Assembly (NCBI RefSeq): GCF_001039355.2
Contig: NW_019775786.1
Location: 64,001 to 124,000, forward strand
Reading direction: 5' to 3'
DNA from: Lingula anatina
Lineage: Eukaryota > Brachiopoda > Lingulata > Lingulida > Lingulidae
Length of the DNA stretch: 60,000 nucleotides
Shown in pieces: positions 11,959 to 29,800 of the stretch. How positions within the stretch are numbered: position 1 is the stretch's first letter; each line of letters starts with the position of its first letter. A model generated the notes under the pieces. That model was not told the DNA's origin and made no database searches. It worked only from the letters and a program-made list of their open reading frames with translations. Position numbers and translations under genes: made by a program.

Positions 11959-12507
11959 TATATGTAAAAGAATGGCCCATTCATTGACAACGAGAGGCAT
12001 CAAACAATTGTGCAATTTAGAAATCCCATCTTTGCAATAAGCTACAGTAATGCCATTAATAAGCGCGTATGCCTCAAGTACAAGTGACTGGCATTACCAG
12101 TGGAAACGTGAAATGGGCTAATAATATAATGAAGCACAACATTAACACGATTACCAAATCACGCAATACATACCATAAAAGCCATGCACATTATTAATCA
12201 ATTAGTTGCATTGCAGGGTTTCAGTCAGCACAGGAAAAAAAATATAATAAAAAGCCACGTTTCCGATCGATATGCTTGTTTATCGTACAAAATTGTACTG
12301 TATGCTTATTAGTCTACTTTACCTGTGACGCATCAGCTCAGCCTTCCGTAATATAATTCTTGTCTTTTAAATGACTTGGGCAACTTACTTCTTCTAGTGC
12401 AAGTATTAGCCTTAATGTGTTTTAATATAAGGTGATGTCTACCGATTAAACGTGGCAGAGAGTCACCCATGATAGAGAGTCCGCTTCCCATTCATTTTGT
12501 ACAGGTA

Positions 12508-12632
12508 AACCTCGCCCTAGATTTTGACCCACTTTGTCAGGCTAACCCTAACCATTATAACCAAATGGGAGGAGGGGCGGGCTTTCTGTTACACAAACCC
12601 TCTGTTTCGTTACACCGGTACGACCAACAACC
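12508..12632. repeat. Dispersed repeat, GATTTTGACCCACTT...TACACCGGTACGA
   Basis: This block contains GCTAACCCTAACCATTATAAC and CTTTCTGTTACA. It recurs at 40898-41015 (same place upstream of copy C) and, diverged, in intron 1 of all three units (about 16960-17065, 24920-25010, and 45380-45720 where it is interrupted by an element). Confidence 0.6.
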
Positions 12633-13284
12633 GCTTTCACAAAGGAACTTAAGCCTGAAATGGGTCTTAACTTTCAGACCCAAAATTTGGTCAATTTGAG
12701 TTCAAGAGAAATTCATGGAAGTCTACTGTATTTGACTGACCATTATTCATAACCTCCTTGTTTTATAAACGCGCAATATTATTCATTCATATATTAAGAC
12801 ATTTTTTCTCTGAAAATCAAGACGAAATTGGAGGCTAAAGTCCTTTCCTGGAACCGTCCTCAGGTATAGCTATATTAGTATCCATTTCAGATATATATCC
12901 TTTTCATTTTAGGCAGTTAAAAGCATTGTCCATGGCCTTTAAGAACCCCGGTTGTGTTAAATGATGGTTAGTTGACGAACAAAACTTGATCATCGAATGG
13001 ATCAGTAGGTAAATCGTTTCTTGTACGTATAAGCTGGCGCACGTGTAGATTTCGTTAACAGTTAATGCTTTGCGTGCTCATCTGTGTCATTTAAACATTT
13101 ACCTCTATAAATCAATAACATGTAAATATGAGCGACGAGGTTATCCATCGAGGTAGGGTGTCCAATTTAACAGACTCACATATGAACAGTTTGAGTGTCA
13201 GGTTTCATAGTGCTTACATAATGCATGTTTTATAAACAGATTTTCATTTAGTGTATTAATTCAAACAGTTCGAGTTATAATGTT

Positions 13285-13720
13285 TCATAGTACCTATATA
13301 CATAATGCATATTTTATTAACAGATCTTCATTAAGTGTATCAATGCAAACGATGTATACAGGAGACCAATCTTTTTGCTTTTTCTCTTCAGAAGGAGCAT
13401 TCTTGGCTAAGTTGGGACGTCTTATCTTATCACGCTTGCAACTCTTCTGCAGATAATGTGAAATCGATTACTAACCGCAGGAAACCGACCTAATCTNTCA
13501 TAGTACCTATATACATAATGCATATTTTATTAACAGATCTTCATTAAGTGTATCAATGCAAACGATGTATACAGGAGACCAATCTTTTTGCTTTTTCTCT
13601 TCAGAAGGAGCATTCTTGGCTAAGTTGGGACGTCTTATCTTATCACGCTTGCGCCACTTCTGCAGATAATGTGATACCGATTACTGTACTAATCGCAGGA
13701 AACCGACCTAATCTCTCATT
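13285..13720. repeat. Direct duplication across a single-N join (N at 13497)
   Basis: 13285-13496 and 13498-13720 are two near-identical copies of one stretch separated by one N. The copies differ near their ends. The last 58 bases before the N are identical to 22025-22082 instead. This looks like an unmerged contig overlap, not a biological repeat. Confidence 0.75.
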
Positions 13721-13882
13721 TGCCCCGCCCACCACCCTTGCAATTAAGGTAAGGAGCAAGACATAACTTTTTATCTTATTCATGTTTTCGCGGTGGTGAA
13801 AAAGACATTGATATACTAAATCAAATAAATATATAAGAAGGGAATTGAACACCCAAACTACAAGTACCTTGAGTAGATACAT

Positions 13883-14215
13883 AATAATAATAATAAAACA
13901 CTTCTTTAAAACCGCGCTACACATGCGTCTCAGCGCTGTTTACATAAAAAATATAAACTCCACAGATAAATTAAAGCCAGTATAGACTAAAAACAGGATA
14001 CTTAAAAATTTAAAAAACTAAAAAGATGCTATAAATTAAAGTATTCTTTAAATAAAAAAGTTTTTAAATTCTTCTTAAAACAGTAATATGAGTCATCCAG
14101 AGACACATTAGATCTTGTGATAAAATTAGACCATAAATCGGTGCACAAATCTCGAAACTTCTGTGTCCATATGTCTTAAGAGTCTTTTTAGTGTCTTTTC
14201 GCTTAAGTCTTGTCG
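13883..14215 (-). mobile_element. L2/CR1-like LINE 3' end inserted in the flank of copy A
   Basis: On the minus strand it shows a decayed frame with the TTTAAGAAGAATTTAAAAAC block (the FKKNLKTFLF peptide pattern of L2/CR1-type ORF2 C-termini), then CAGCGCTGAGACG and a terminal (ATT)n tail. Copies B and C lack it: both read GATACATG without interruption (B about 22264, C about 42027). The 5'-truncated insert is about 333 bp. Confidence 0.65.
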
Positions 14216-14512
14216 CATGTAGATCATTTTAGTATTTTGCCTCTTTTACACACATTGCACTGAAAAACAATATGTGCACGGAGTAACTACATATCTAAGC
14301 GATCTTTAACCCAAATATACCCATAAAGTATAGCGCAGGTGTTGAGCTTAATTCTTCCACGATGTCAATAGCCATCCAATGCACAGCCAATGCCTTGTAT
14401 AACCAATTGCCGTATGACCAGTTACCAAGATCTTAATATAGCAAATGCTTTATTTTTTTGGTAATTGATCACATTAAATTTATTGACCGTATATTGGGAT
14501 GTTTCGCACATT

Positions 14513-14607
14513 TTTGTATTGTATTGTATTGCATTGTACTGCATTGCATTGCATTGCATTGTATTGCATTGCATTGTATTGTATTTGTATCGTATTGTAT
14601 TTTGTAT
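14513..14607. repeat. (ATTGY)n pentanucleotide microsatellite upstream of copy A
   Basis: Mixed ATTGT/ATTGC units. The equivalents are shorter in B (22547-22612) and pure ATTGT in C (42386-42437). The open frames through it on both strands are repeat artefacts. Confidence 0.9.
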
Positions 14608-15664
14608 TGTATGCAACAGGTGCACAAATTATGCAAACAAAATGTTTTCACCTCTCCCATGGGTCCCCTTTGGCTAGTACATGTAGGAAATACACATAAA
14701 ACACCCATTTAAGACTATCGCATGATCATTACATGGCGCCAAAAGATTGATTGTCATTTTAGCACTTTATACGGAAGAGCAATTCCGTTAAATAATTCAG
14801 AAAATGATACTTGTTCCATTTTAAACAGCACAATTAGAAGTGTATTTAATATCAGGGACAGATCAATGTCGAGTGATATTTAATGCGAACATCTACTGTG
14901 GCAATCAGATCAACAGAAAATACACATACACGGCATCAGTCCAAAAATCTGCAGGTTGATTTTGAACCTGTCAGTTATATGGTGGTTGCTTTGAGACATA
15001 AGATAAAGGCCCAAATATTTGTTTTTGTAACCAAGCTGTTAGCTTGACGTCAACTCTAATAGGCACGTACGAACTTGTCATATTACGGAAACAGCGTAGA
15101 AAGAGTCCATCTGGCTTATTCGAAACGTTCAACGCAACAGTTTGATGAGTTCTTTTCATTGGTATATTCATATCAATTTTTCATGTATCACGTGTGTGGG
15201 TTAACCACGGTACGCACTCGATATGGCAGCGATTCGTGACCTAGAGATGAATTTTTCCGTGTCTGGCAATTCATTATTAAATTGACAGATTTCCTCTGTT
15301 GTAAGCTTTTCAGGTTTATGTACAAAGAGGTGCTGAAGAACTACGCCTTCTCAGCACGCAAGGCGCGGGGCAGTCGGCATTGAACTGGGCGACATGAGAG
15401 AAGAGCTCAAATTAATCTAGATGATATGTTTTTAATATCAACCGTATTGACCTTGTTCAACCTATTCCTGTGGGCTTTTGTATCAATCAAGGACACACAT
15501 ATGAAAAGGAAATACTGTGACTGTTTAACATACAATAAACAACACGGATTTGCACTTAAAGTTGTTATGAACTGATTTCTTGGTTTGGCTGTACTTCAAC
15601 ACTGTTTCACGTTTTGGTATTGTACTCTAAGGTACATGGAATGTAATCGTGCCACGCTTGCAAC

Positions 15665-20816
<5,152 letters not shown>

Positions 20817-21274
20817 GTAAGCTTTAATTCATTTCCATTGATTCGAACTTGTTTTACTTGCTGAATGCAATTTTTCGTAAGAATGAAAACCGCCTGCGAA
20901 AATGACTGACAGTCGAAAATTGAATTGTTCATAAGTTGTACTTTTAACTGCTTATTTGCAAGTTCTTGTCACTTTATGAGGTAGCTTTCTCATTTGAATG
21001 TCATTGTTCTCCTTTTGGTGCCATACTTATGACGCCGGTTGCTAGGCGTTGCCAGTGTTTTAATTGTCATAAATATTTAAATTGTCAATGCAAAAATTAT
21101 CAATGGCGCGAAGTGTTCCATTAAGTGATTTTATAGCCAGCTAGATGTGTTTCAAGATATTTGATCCGTCATGAACACACAAACAGTTTGATAGAAATTG
21201 CTCATCACTGTCGGAAGCTGCTGACAGCAATTAAAAAAACTAGTACTTCAGATCGACTAGTATCTAAGGGCCTA

Positions 21275-21441
21275 TTCAGAACCATTTGATCCGCTGACTT
21301 ACATATTCACTTGAAACCATGTCGAGATTCAATTGCTCTGTTCCTGCAGGGACGGGGCAAGGGGAGGGGGAAATCCATTGTCAAGTGTGCGCCATGTTTG
21401 ATCCGTGGATCTGTAAGTCCACCGATTAATTTGGTTCTGAA
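21275..21441. mobile_element. Foldback element in intron 7 of copy A
   Basis: Inverted ends TTCAGAACCA and TGGTTCTGAA, with inner arms TTTGATCCGCTGACTTACAT and GTTTGATCCGTGGATCTGTA. Also in copy B (29038-29204), absent from the shorter intron 7 of copy C. Confidence 0.65.
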
Positions 21442-21571
21442 CAAGCCTTCTGATTTTCTCTTCTTCATCCATACTGTCAGCAGAGCTTGCTGAAACCGAC
21501 AGGAGGGTGCTTTGTTCTTGTCTCCCTACCCTGCCCGTATATTTTCAACGCATTTTAAACATCGAACGCAG

Positions 21572-21760
21572 GGGCTGATCCAGGATTGTTCGAAGGGTGT
21601 CCTTTTTTAGGAACGCAGCGACGACTCCCCTTCTCGCCCCTTGGCGAGGCGTTAGAAGCCCGTTGAAGGGCCCTAAAAATTACGTATTTTAGTTCATTTT
21701 ATTTTAGAACGGTGCCATCTAGGCATGGTTTTTACCTAAGAGATTCACAAAAACTCGCGC
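21572..21760. mobile_element. hAT-like element fragment in intron 7 of copy A
   Basis: CAGGGGCTGATCCAGGATTG start, then GAAGGGCCCTAAAAATTACG and GGTGCCATCTA blocks resembling 59519-59786. No right terminus recognised. Confidence 0.55.
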
Positions 21761-21974
21761 TCGACACGACCAGTTAACCAAACTGGTTTTGATTGTTGTT
21801 TTGGGGTTTGTTGAAGGAAATAACCCCCATACTTTCCCGTTCTTCGACCCCCGACAGAAGTACATGTCAGAATCAGACAAACTGGTGCGGTACAGAAATC
21901 TGGACCTCTTGATACGAAAAGGACTTAACGCATTTGCTGCACTTCATATATACATGTATCACGATGGAACTTAA

Positions 21975-21975
21975 G

Positions 21976-22023
<48 letters not shown>
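21975..22023. repeat. A-run and (TA)n at the contig edge
   Basis: About 30 A then TA repeats, ending at the single N at 22024. Confidence 0.9.

Positions 22024-22024
<1 letters not shown>
22024..22024. other. Single-N join between unit A and unit B
   Basis: Left side is intron 7 of copy A; right side is already the 5' flank of copy B. The unit B flank is cut at its left end. Confidence 0.9.
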
Positions 22025-22043
<19 letters not shown>

Positions 22044-23636
22044 NCAACTCTTCTGCAGATAATGTGAAATCGATTACTAACCGCAGGAAACCGACCTAAT
22101 CTCTCATTTGCCCCGCCCACCACCCTTGCAATTGAGGTAAGGAGTATGTCATAACTTTTTATCTTATTCACGCTTTCGCGGTGGTGAAAAGCCATTGATA
22201 TACTAAATCAAATAAATATATAAGAAGGGAATTGAACACCCAAAGTGCAAGTACCTTGAGCGGATACATGTAGATCATTAAAGCATTTATCCTCTTTTAC
22301 ACACATTGCACTGAAAAACAATATGTGCACGGAGTAACTACATATCTTTAACCCAAGCGTTCTTTAACCCAAATGTACCCATAAAGTATAGCGCAGGTGT
22401 TGAGCTTACTTCTTCCACGATGTGTATAGCCGTCCCATATGGACACTCGATCCCTTGTATGACCAGTTACCAAGATCCTAATACAGCATATATTTTATTT
22501 TTTTTGGTAATTGATCACATTAAATTTATTGACCGTTTCGCACATTTTTGTATTGTATTGTATTGCATTGTATTGCATTTGTATCGTATTGTATTTTGTA
22601 TTGTATCCAACAGATGCACAAAATATGCGAACAACATGTTTTCACCTTTCCCATGGGTCCCCCATGGCTAGTACATGTAGGAAATACACATGAAACACCC
22701 ATTTCAGACTATCGCATGATCATTACATGGCGCCAAAATATTGACTGTCATTTTAGCACTTTATACGGAAGAGCAATTTTGTTAAATAATTCAGAAAATG
22801 ATACTTGTTCCATTTTAAACAGCGCAATTAGAAGTGTATTTAATTACAGGGACAGATCAATGTTGAGTGATATTTAATGCGAACATCTAGAATAGCAATC
22901 AGTTCAACATAAAATACTTCTACACCACGGCATTAGTCCAAAAATCTGCAGGTTGATTTTCAACCTGTCAGTTATATGGTGGTTGCTTTGAGACATAAGA
23001 TAAAGGCCCAAATATTTGTTTTTGTAACCAAGCTGTTAGCTTGACGTCAACTCTAATAGGCACATACGAACTTGTCATATTACGGAAACAGGGTAGAAAG
23101 AGTTCAGCTGGCTTATTCGAAATGTTCAACGCAACAGTTTGATGAGTTCTTTTCATTGGTATATTCATATCAATTTTTCATGTATCACGTGTGTGGGTTA
23201 ACCACGGTACGCACTCGATATGGCAGCGATTCGTGACACAGATGAATTTTTCCGTGTCTGGCAATTCATTAATAAATTGACAGATTTCCTCTGTTGTAAG
23301 CTTTGCAGGTTTATGTATAAAGCGGTGCTGAACAGGCGCGGAACAGTCGGCATTGAACTGGGCGACATGAGAGAAGAGCACAAATTAATCTAGATGTTAT
23401 GTTTTTATATCAACCGTATTGACCTTGTTGTTTCTATTCCTGTGGGCTTTTGTATCAGTCAAGGACGCACATATGTAAAGGAAATACTGTGACTGTTTAA
23501 CATACAATCAACAACACGGATTTGCACTTAAAGCTGTTATGAACTGATTTCTTGGTTTGGCTGTACTTCAACACTGTTTCACGTTTTGGTATTGTACTCT
23601 AAGGTATATGGAATGTAATCTTGCCACGCTTGCAAC
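22025..23636 (+). other. 5' flank of receptor copy B
   Basis: Homologous to the flanks of A (from about 13638) and C (from about 41797). It lacks the LINE of copy A and carries a short ATTGT tract (22547-22612). The last 700 bases are strongly conserved and end with ATG at 23637 in the same context as A and C. Confidence 0.6.
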
Positions 23637-24194
23637 ATGTATCTACCACGAGTCGGTTCGATCTTCGTTACAATGTTCGTTTGCAACCTTTTTTCGGTGA
23701 ATGGCTTCACTGTAGGTGACACAGTGACTGAAAACACGACGTATTCAGGCTCTGGGACGGTTAAACCGAACAGCGGTTCTCAATCATTGGAGTCAATACG
23801 TGGAAATGTGGCGTACACGAACGAGACATCTCGCGTACGGGAGTCTAGTATCAATGTGACGACTCGCAAGGGAGCGTCTGACACCACAGCAAGGCCAAAG
23901 TCGCCAACTATTGCCGCTTTAGCTTTGAACAGATCACCTGCAACCACTGCCGCACCGTTTTCACTACCCTCGTCCACAGATTCTCAGTTACGCCTTACAA
24001 CACCGATGGCGATGAATGGGTCAACAACCACTTTGCGGAATTTAACATTCGTCATGTTTGCTGACATTAACGTAAAAGAGGGCTGGAACAGCGCTGGGGT
24101 GGTACCAGCTTTGGAAATGGCGGTTCATGACGTGAACGCTGATCCAAACGTCCTACCAGGGTATCATTTGAACTATGTTGTTATGGATACAAAG
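23637..24194 (+). CDS. Copy B exon 1: signal peptide, linker, start of VFT
   Basis: 186 codons ending VVMDTK, donor GTAATG. Same layout as copy A without its three-codon insertion. Six or more N-x-S/T sequons precede the VFT. Confidence 0.93.
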
Positions 24195-26013
24195 GTAATG
24201 TGATTTTTTTTTATTTTTTGAGCATGTTCATAATCGCTTTTTTGTTGTTCTTTGTTACTTATATTTCCTTTTTCAGCTACGTTTACTTTACAACTCTCTT
24301 CATATTAAGTGTGATTATGATATTTTCAATAAACTATATAATAGCCTTATAGCCTTTGTATGTCAACTGAGACATACCTACCAAATCATTTATCAGTTAA
24401 ATTACAATGCGTGGAACAGAAATTGGTCAAGTTTTCAATGAAAAAAAAACGCAACAATAGCATTTTACTGTTAGCTGAATGAACTTCCTTTTTGCTAATC
24501 AATTTTTGTGTTGCACAAGTATTTTTATTTTAAATGGTAAATTGAAAAATGGAACAATATCCTTTCATTCTCAAACGAAACACCCTTCCATTTACTGACC
24601 ACTTATGTGTTGCATGGATGTTTCGATTTTCAAATTTTCCAGGTAATATTACTTAAATAGAATTGGTTTTACGCCGCCAGATTTGCTTTTATTAAAACCT
24701 GTTCCTGTCACTGCTATGCGATCCGTCTGCTTTCTCTTTTACTTAGAAATGACTGGGTTCGTTCACGGGACCAACTTAGACCAACTTCAATTCTTCAATT
24801 GTCGCCACCAGAGACGACGCATAAAAAAAAAAAAGAATAAAGAAATGTGTACATCTACTGACGTAATGTGGCGTATTTTATTTAACATGTGGTCTAAGGT
24901 GTACCCTGTGGTCTAAGCCTCGCCCTAGATTTTGACCCACTTAGGTCACGCTAATCCTAACCATTATAACTAAATGAATGGCGGACTTTCTGTTACGCGG
25001 ACACTGATAAAAAGGGATAAAACAGTTGTCGATTTATCATTATTAACAATCCCTAGAGACATCTATCGAAGCAAAACTGCTTCCCTGCCAAAGTGCGACA
25101 GTTGGAAACTGATGGAGATTTAGGTTATACTCGAGCTTTCCCTTAGTTATATTTTGTATGTCTGCATATCCTGGATAGCTAATTATCTTTCTTAATTAAA
25201 AACACTTTTAACCTTCTCAAAATACAACATATCGATATTTACTTTCGAAATGTAGTACAGGTAGGATAACATATTTGTCTGTACGTTAAGGGAATGTTTA
25301 GAACTAAATTATTTAATAATTTACAAAGGAAAAATGGCTCCCTGCATCGCCCAGAACTGATTGGAATTATTTAAACCCATTTGTGTTTCCCTGGCGACAA
25401 AATTAAGACCCATAACAAATTATCTCCTCCCACGAGACGGCAAGCCAATGTTTGACAGTTTTCATACTGATAGATGTGACTGTTCAAATCCTACTGGTGA
25501 CGATAATTGGTTTATCAAATTAGCCACCTTACGATCTCAATCCCCTTGAGGATAAGGTTAGCTAGTACAGCTAGTGAGTACAGCGCAGGACAGGGTCAAC
25601 ATGCTAGCATTCAACCCGAGTCTCTTAAAATGTGTGTTACAGGTACTTCTGTCTTTTTGCTCATACCAACAAGAGCTGACTTTTAAAGCATTCATCCATT
25701 TTTTGCGGTCAGCAGTGCTTAATTGATAAAGCACAGGGCGCATCTCCCGGTAGAGTTTGTCTCCGGATCCATTTACAAATTAATTGAGGATGATAATGCA
25801 CTCACGCAATTTTAACCGACTTTTTGTTCACCTGATTGGGAATACGTCTCATGGCTAATGGATTATTATTTTAAAACGCATTCTTTATATCTCTGAATAA
25901 ATGGTTTAGGTTGTTTTTTACGTTTTACTTGCTTAACAAGTCCTACGGGTTTCCACCAAAAGGTGACTGCCAACAAGGGCACTGGTGACTAATTTATTTT
26001 TAATGGCTATTTT

Positions 26014-26077
<64 letters not shown>

Positions 26078-26788
26078 ACTTTTATTTCAGTGTAATTATG
26101 GAGCTGCCGCCGCCGCTCTGGTTAGAGCTATCCAACGTCCACCCCAAAAGATAATGGTGATAGGTGGAGGGTGCAGTGTATCCACGGTTGCCACTGCTCA
26201 AACGACTCCTTTCTTCAATCTCATTCAGGTACGTCCGAAGCCGAATTCACAACCGAGTTGAGCTGCTGACAAACAGACCCGCGGATCAAATATGGCCGTC
26301 CTAATAGACACTGTATGGACTTCCCAAGGTAATTACCCTGTAAGCTTTCAAGTGTGTCGGTCACATTTGATCTGCGAATCTGTTAGTCCGCAATTATTCT
26401 ATACTCTTTGAACAGATGTTATCCCTTTAATGCACGGACAAATAAACAGACGGACGCACGGACAGACGGACGCACAGGCGGGCAGGATAACATGACCTCC
26501 AGCTTCTGTCCCAAAAATGCCACAACAAAATATTGCCTCATTGTTCTGTGACATTTAACATAAGCTGTCTTTTTGTTGTTTCGTTTATGGAAACAACTTC
26601 TCTTAATCAAGTATGGTGTTTTCAGATCTCATATGGTGCTGCACGTCTGAAGCTATCGAAGAGAGACATCTATCGTACGTTTTGGAGGAACATTCCGACC
26701 ACGGGTTCTTATCTAAAAGCTCATTTGGCCATTGTACAGCACTATGGGTGGAAACGAGTCGCCACCATTGGATATGAATGTCAAGAGG

Positions 26789-26866
<78 letters not shown>

Positions 26867-29800
26867 AAGACAGCCAGACTATATACCATACAGGCGTGTG
26901 CAGTAGGTTGAAATAATTTCATTTGTTTTTTAAACATATGCAAGTAAGACATACCCCTCCTCCCCCCCCCCCCAAAAAAAAAAGAAAGTTTAAGTACTTA
27001 ATTAAGACTGTATGTTGGCTACCGGATACCTTTGTAAGTCAAGCGTAGGAGTAGAACCTTGTGCTTGTGGAACAAAATAAAATATTGCTTACATCGACAA
27101 ATTTTCAATCAGCACCGGTTTTGGTAAACTCAACCAAAACCTTTCTGAAGCTTGTTAAAAATAGTTGTGTTTCTTGTCAACAGAATATGGCAATTCTTCA
27201 CAAGTTATTTGAAAACAATGGTATCGAGAGCTTGGCTTACCATACCGTAGGCGATATAGACGAATTGTCAGATGTACAGATACAGGACCTCAAGGTTAGT
27301 ACACATGAGGCACATTCAGAACAAGTTGATCCGCGGACTTTACCACATCCGCGGATCAATTATGGCCGACCCACTTGAAAGCGTGCTGCATAATCCTTAA
27401 ACAGACACCAATGCGTTCCCCGAGGGAATTGTGCGGATCAACTAACGTTGTGAATGGGGCCATAATGGCGTCTTCTCTAACGTGTCGTCTGTGGGAACGT
27501 ATCACACCATTTAAGTCTGTGTCCGCATTTGGGACTGCTTTCTCGCTGTATATGTCAACAGTACTAGCACAACTACAATTATTTAGGTATATTTATTTCA
27601 TATTTACATGTAGGCCTACCACTTTTATTAAAGCTGATAATATTTTCTTGTAGAATCGTGACGCCCGCATTATCATCTTCGACGGCTCTGAGCAAACCTT
27701 CCGTAGAATTCTTTGCAAGGTACTGGTACACATGTAAGCTATATAAAGGTCAATGTACATGTAAGGTCAAGGTTATGATAAGGTCTGTTAAATTGAAGGA
27801 TTAAAATTAGGCCAAGGTCAAGCGAGTTTATTCTAATGACTGTCGTAAAGATACGCAGTATGGTAAAAGACGTAAACGCAATTAGCTGAGAAATTATTGG
27901 GACGGGTTTTTGCTGTAAATTTAGCGCCATCTGTCGCAATCCACAGGCTTATCGGTTCGGCATGAGCGGCGGGAAAGTGGTGTGGCTGTACTACGGCTGG
28001 TATAATAAAGACTGGATGTCGGTCAATGATACGGCTTGTGACCCGTCGGAGATCAAGGCCGCCACCGAGCACGCGCTGACCTTAATGGAGCTTCTGACCT
28101 TTGAGAAGTTTACTCATGGTCTTGAGACGATAAATGGGCTGGTAAATCATCAGCGCATTTGTATATTTAACCTGTTCATAGTGAATCTAGCCCAAATGAA
28201 GCTAATTTCTGAAATTTATGGTGAATTGTACATGTAAAATTATACCCTTTTCTAGTACTCTTTCCATCATTTAGGTAAGATCAACTATGTGGCACTTGTA
28301 TTACATAAATGACACCTTTTTCATATATTGCCTACGAAGTGCTTTCTTTTTTTAAGTTTTAACCATCTTACGTTATTTCTCATACGGTACTTGTTTGTAC
28401 ATGTACAGGTATTTTTTTTAAATTTATTTTCAGTCGTTCGATCAGTATGAAAGACGCTATAAACAGTGGCCCAGTTTTGAAAAGTATGGTTTTAACGATT
28501 ACCACCCCTTTGGCTATGACGCCATATGGGCAGCTGCACTGGCCCTGAACTCTGCTATTCCCGAAGTAGCTAAACAGGTAAGTTTTAATTCATTTCCATT
28601 GATTCGAACTTGTTTTACTTGCTGAATGCAATTGTTCGTAAGAATGAAAACCGCCTGCGAAAATAACTGACAGTCGAAAAATTGAAATGTTCAAAAGTTG
28701 TACTCTTAACTGCTTATTTGCAAGTTCTTGTCACTTTATGAGGTCGCTTTCTCATTTGAATGTCATTGTTCTCCTTTTGGCGCCATACTTATGACGCCGG
28801 TTGCTAGGCGTTGCCAGTGTTTTAATGGTCATAAATATTTAAATTGTCAATGCAAAAATTACCAATGGCGCGAAGTGTTCCCTTAAGTGATTTTATAGCC
28901 AGCTAGATGTGTTTCAAGATATTTGATCCGTCATGAACACACAAACAGTTTGATAGAGATTGCTTATCACTGTCGGAAGCTGCTGACAGCAATTAAAAAA
29001 AACGAGCACTTCAGATCGACTAGTATCTAAGGGCCTATTCAGAACCATTTGATCCGCTGACTTACATATCCACTTGAAACCATGTCGAGATTCAATTGCT
29101 CTGTTCCTGCAGGGACGGCGCAAGGGGAGGAGGGAATCCATTGTCAAGTGTGCGCCATGTTTGATCCGTGGATCTGTAAGTCCGCCGATTAATTTGGTTC
29201 TGAACAACCCTTCTGATTTTCTCTTCTTCATTCATATTGTCAGCAGAGCTTGCTGAAACCGACAGGAGGGTGCTTTGTTCTTGTCTCCCTACCCTGCCCG
29301 TATATTTTCAACGCATTTTAAACATCGAACGCAGGGGCTGATCCAGGATTGTTCGAAGGGTGTCCTTTTTTAGGAACGGCAGGCGACGCCTCCCCTTCCC
29401 GCCCCTTGGCGAGGCGTTAGAAGTCCGTTGAAGGGCCCTAAAATTACGTTTTTAGTTTATTTTATTTTAGAACGGTGCCATCTAAGCATGGCTTTTACCT
29501 AAGAGATTCACAAAAACTCGCGCTCGACACGACCAGTTAACCAAACTGCTTTTGATTGTTGTTTTGGGGTTTGTTGAAGGAAATAACCCCCATACTTTCC
29601 CGTTCCTCGACCCCCGACAGAAGTTCATGTCAGAATCAGACAAACTGGTGCGGTACAGAAATCTGGACCTCTTGATACGAAAAGGACTTAACGCATTTGC
29701 TGCACTTCATATATACATGTATCACGATGGAACTTAAGAAAAAAAATATATATATATATTCTTTCATGTCCACTCAGGTCGTCACGGAGGTTGTTGACGG

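Larger units (their letters stand above)
12030..15664 (+). other. 5' flank of receptor copy A (start of the repeated unit)
   Basis: From about 12038 the sequence matches the 5' flank of copy C starting about 40447, marking the left edge of the repeated unit. It contains a repeat block at 12508-12632, a partly duplicated segment around the N at 13497, a LINE insertion and an ATTGY microsatellite. The 14930-15664 part is nearly identical in all three units. The ATG at 15665 has A at -3. No TATA box is evident, so the promoter is unassigned. Confidence 0.5.
20817..22023 (+). other. Copy A partial intron 7
   Basis: Closely matches intron 7 of copy B up to the base before an A-run and TA repeat (21975-22023). 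Copy B continues from the same point into exon 8 within about 40 bases, so copy A is cut by a microsatellite. Confidence 0.75.

Noticed and set aside
1-12000. Search for a further gene upstream of the receptor cluster
   Set aside because: No stretch with exon-like boundaries plus a recognisable peptide; frames are short, low complexity or inside repeats.
14971-15171. Conserved 66-codon minus-strand frame upstream of each receptor (also 22968-23168 and 42791-42991)
   Set aside because: It is kept in all units, but most differences among the three change the residue (V/I, D/A, R/P, M/T), with no excess of silent changes. It looks like conserved 5' flank DNA rather than a protein gene.
23178-23381. 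Minus-strand frame beside the previous one (also 43021-43227)
   Set aside because: Frame and length are not kept among units (frameshifts, different ends) and no domain is seen.
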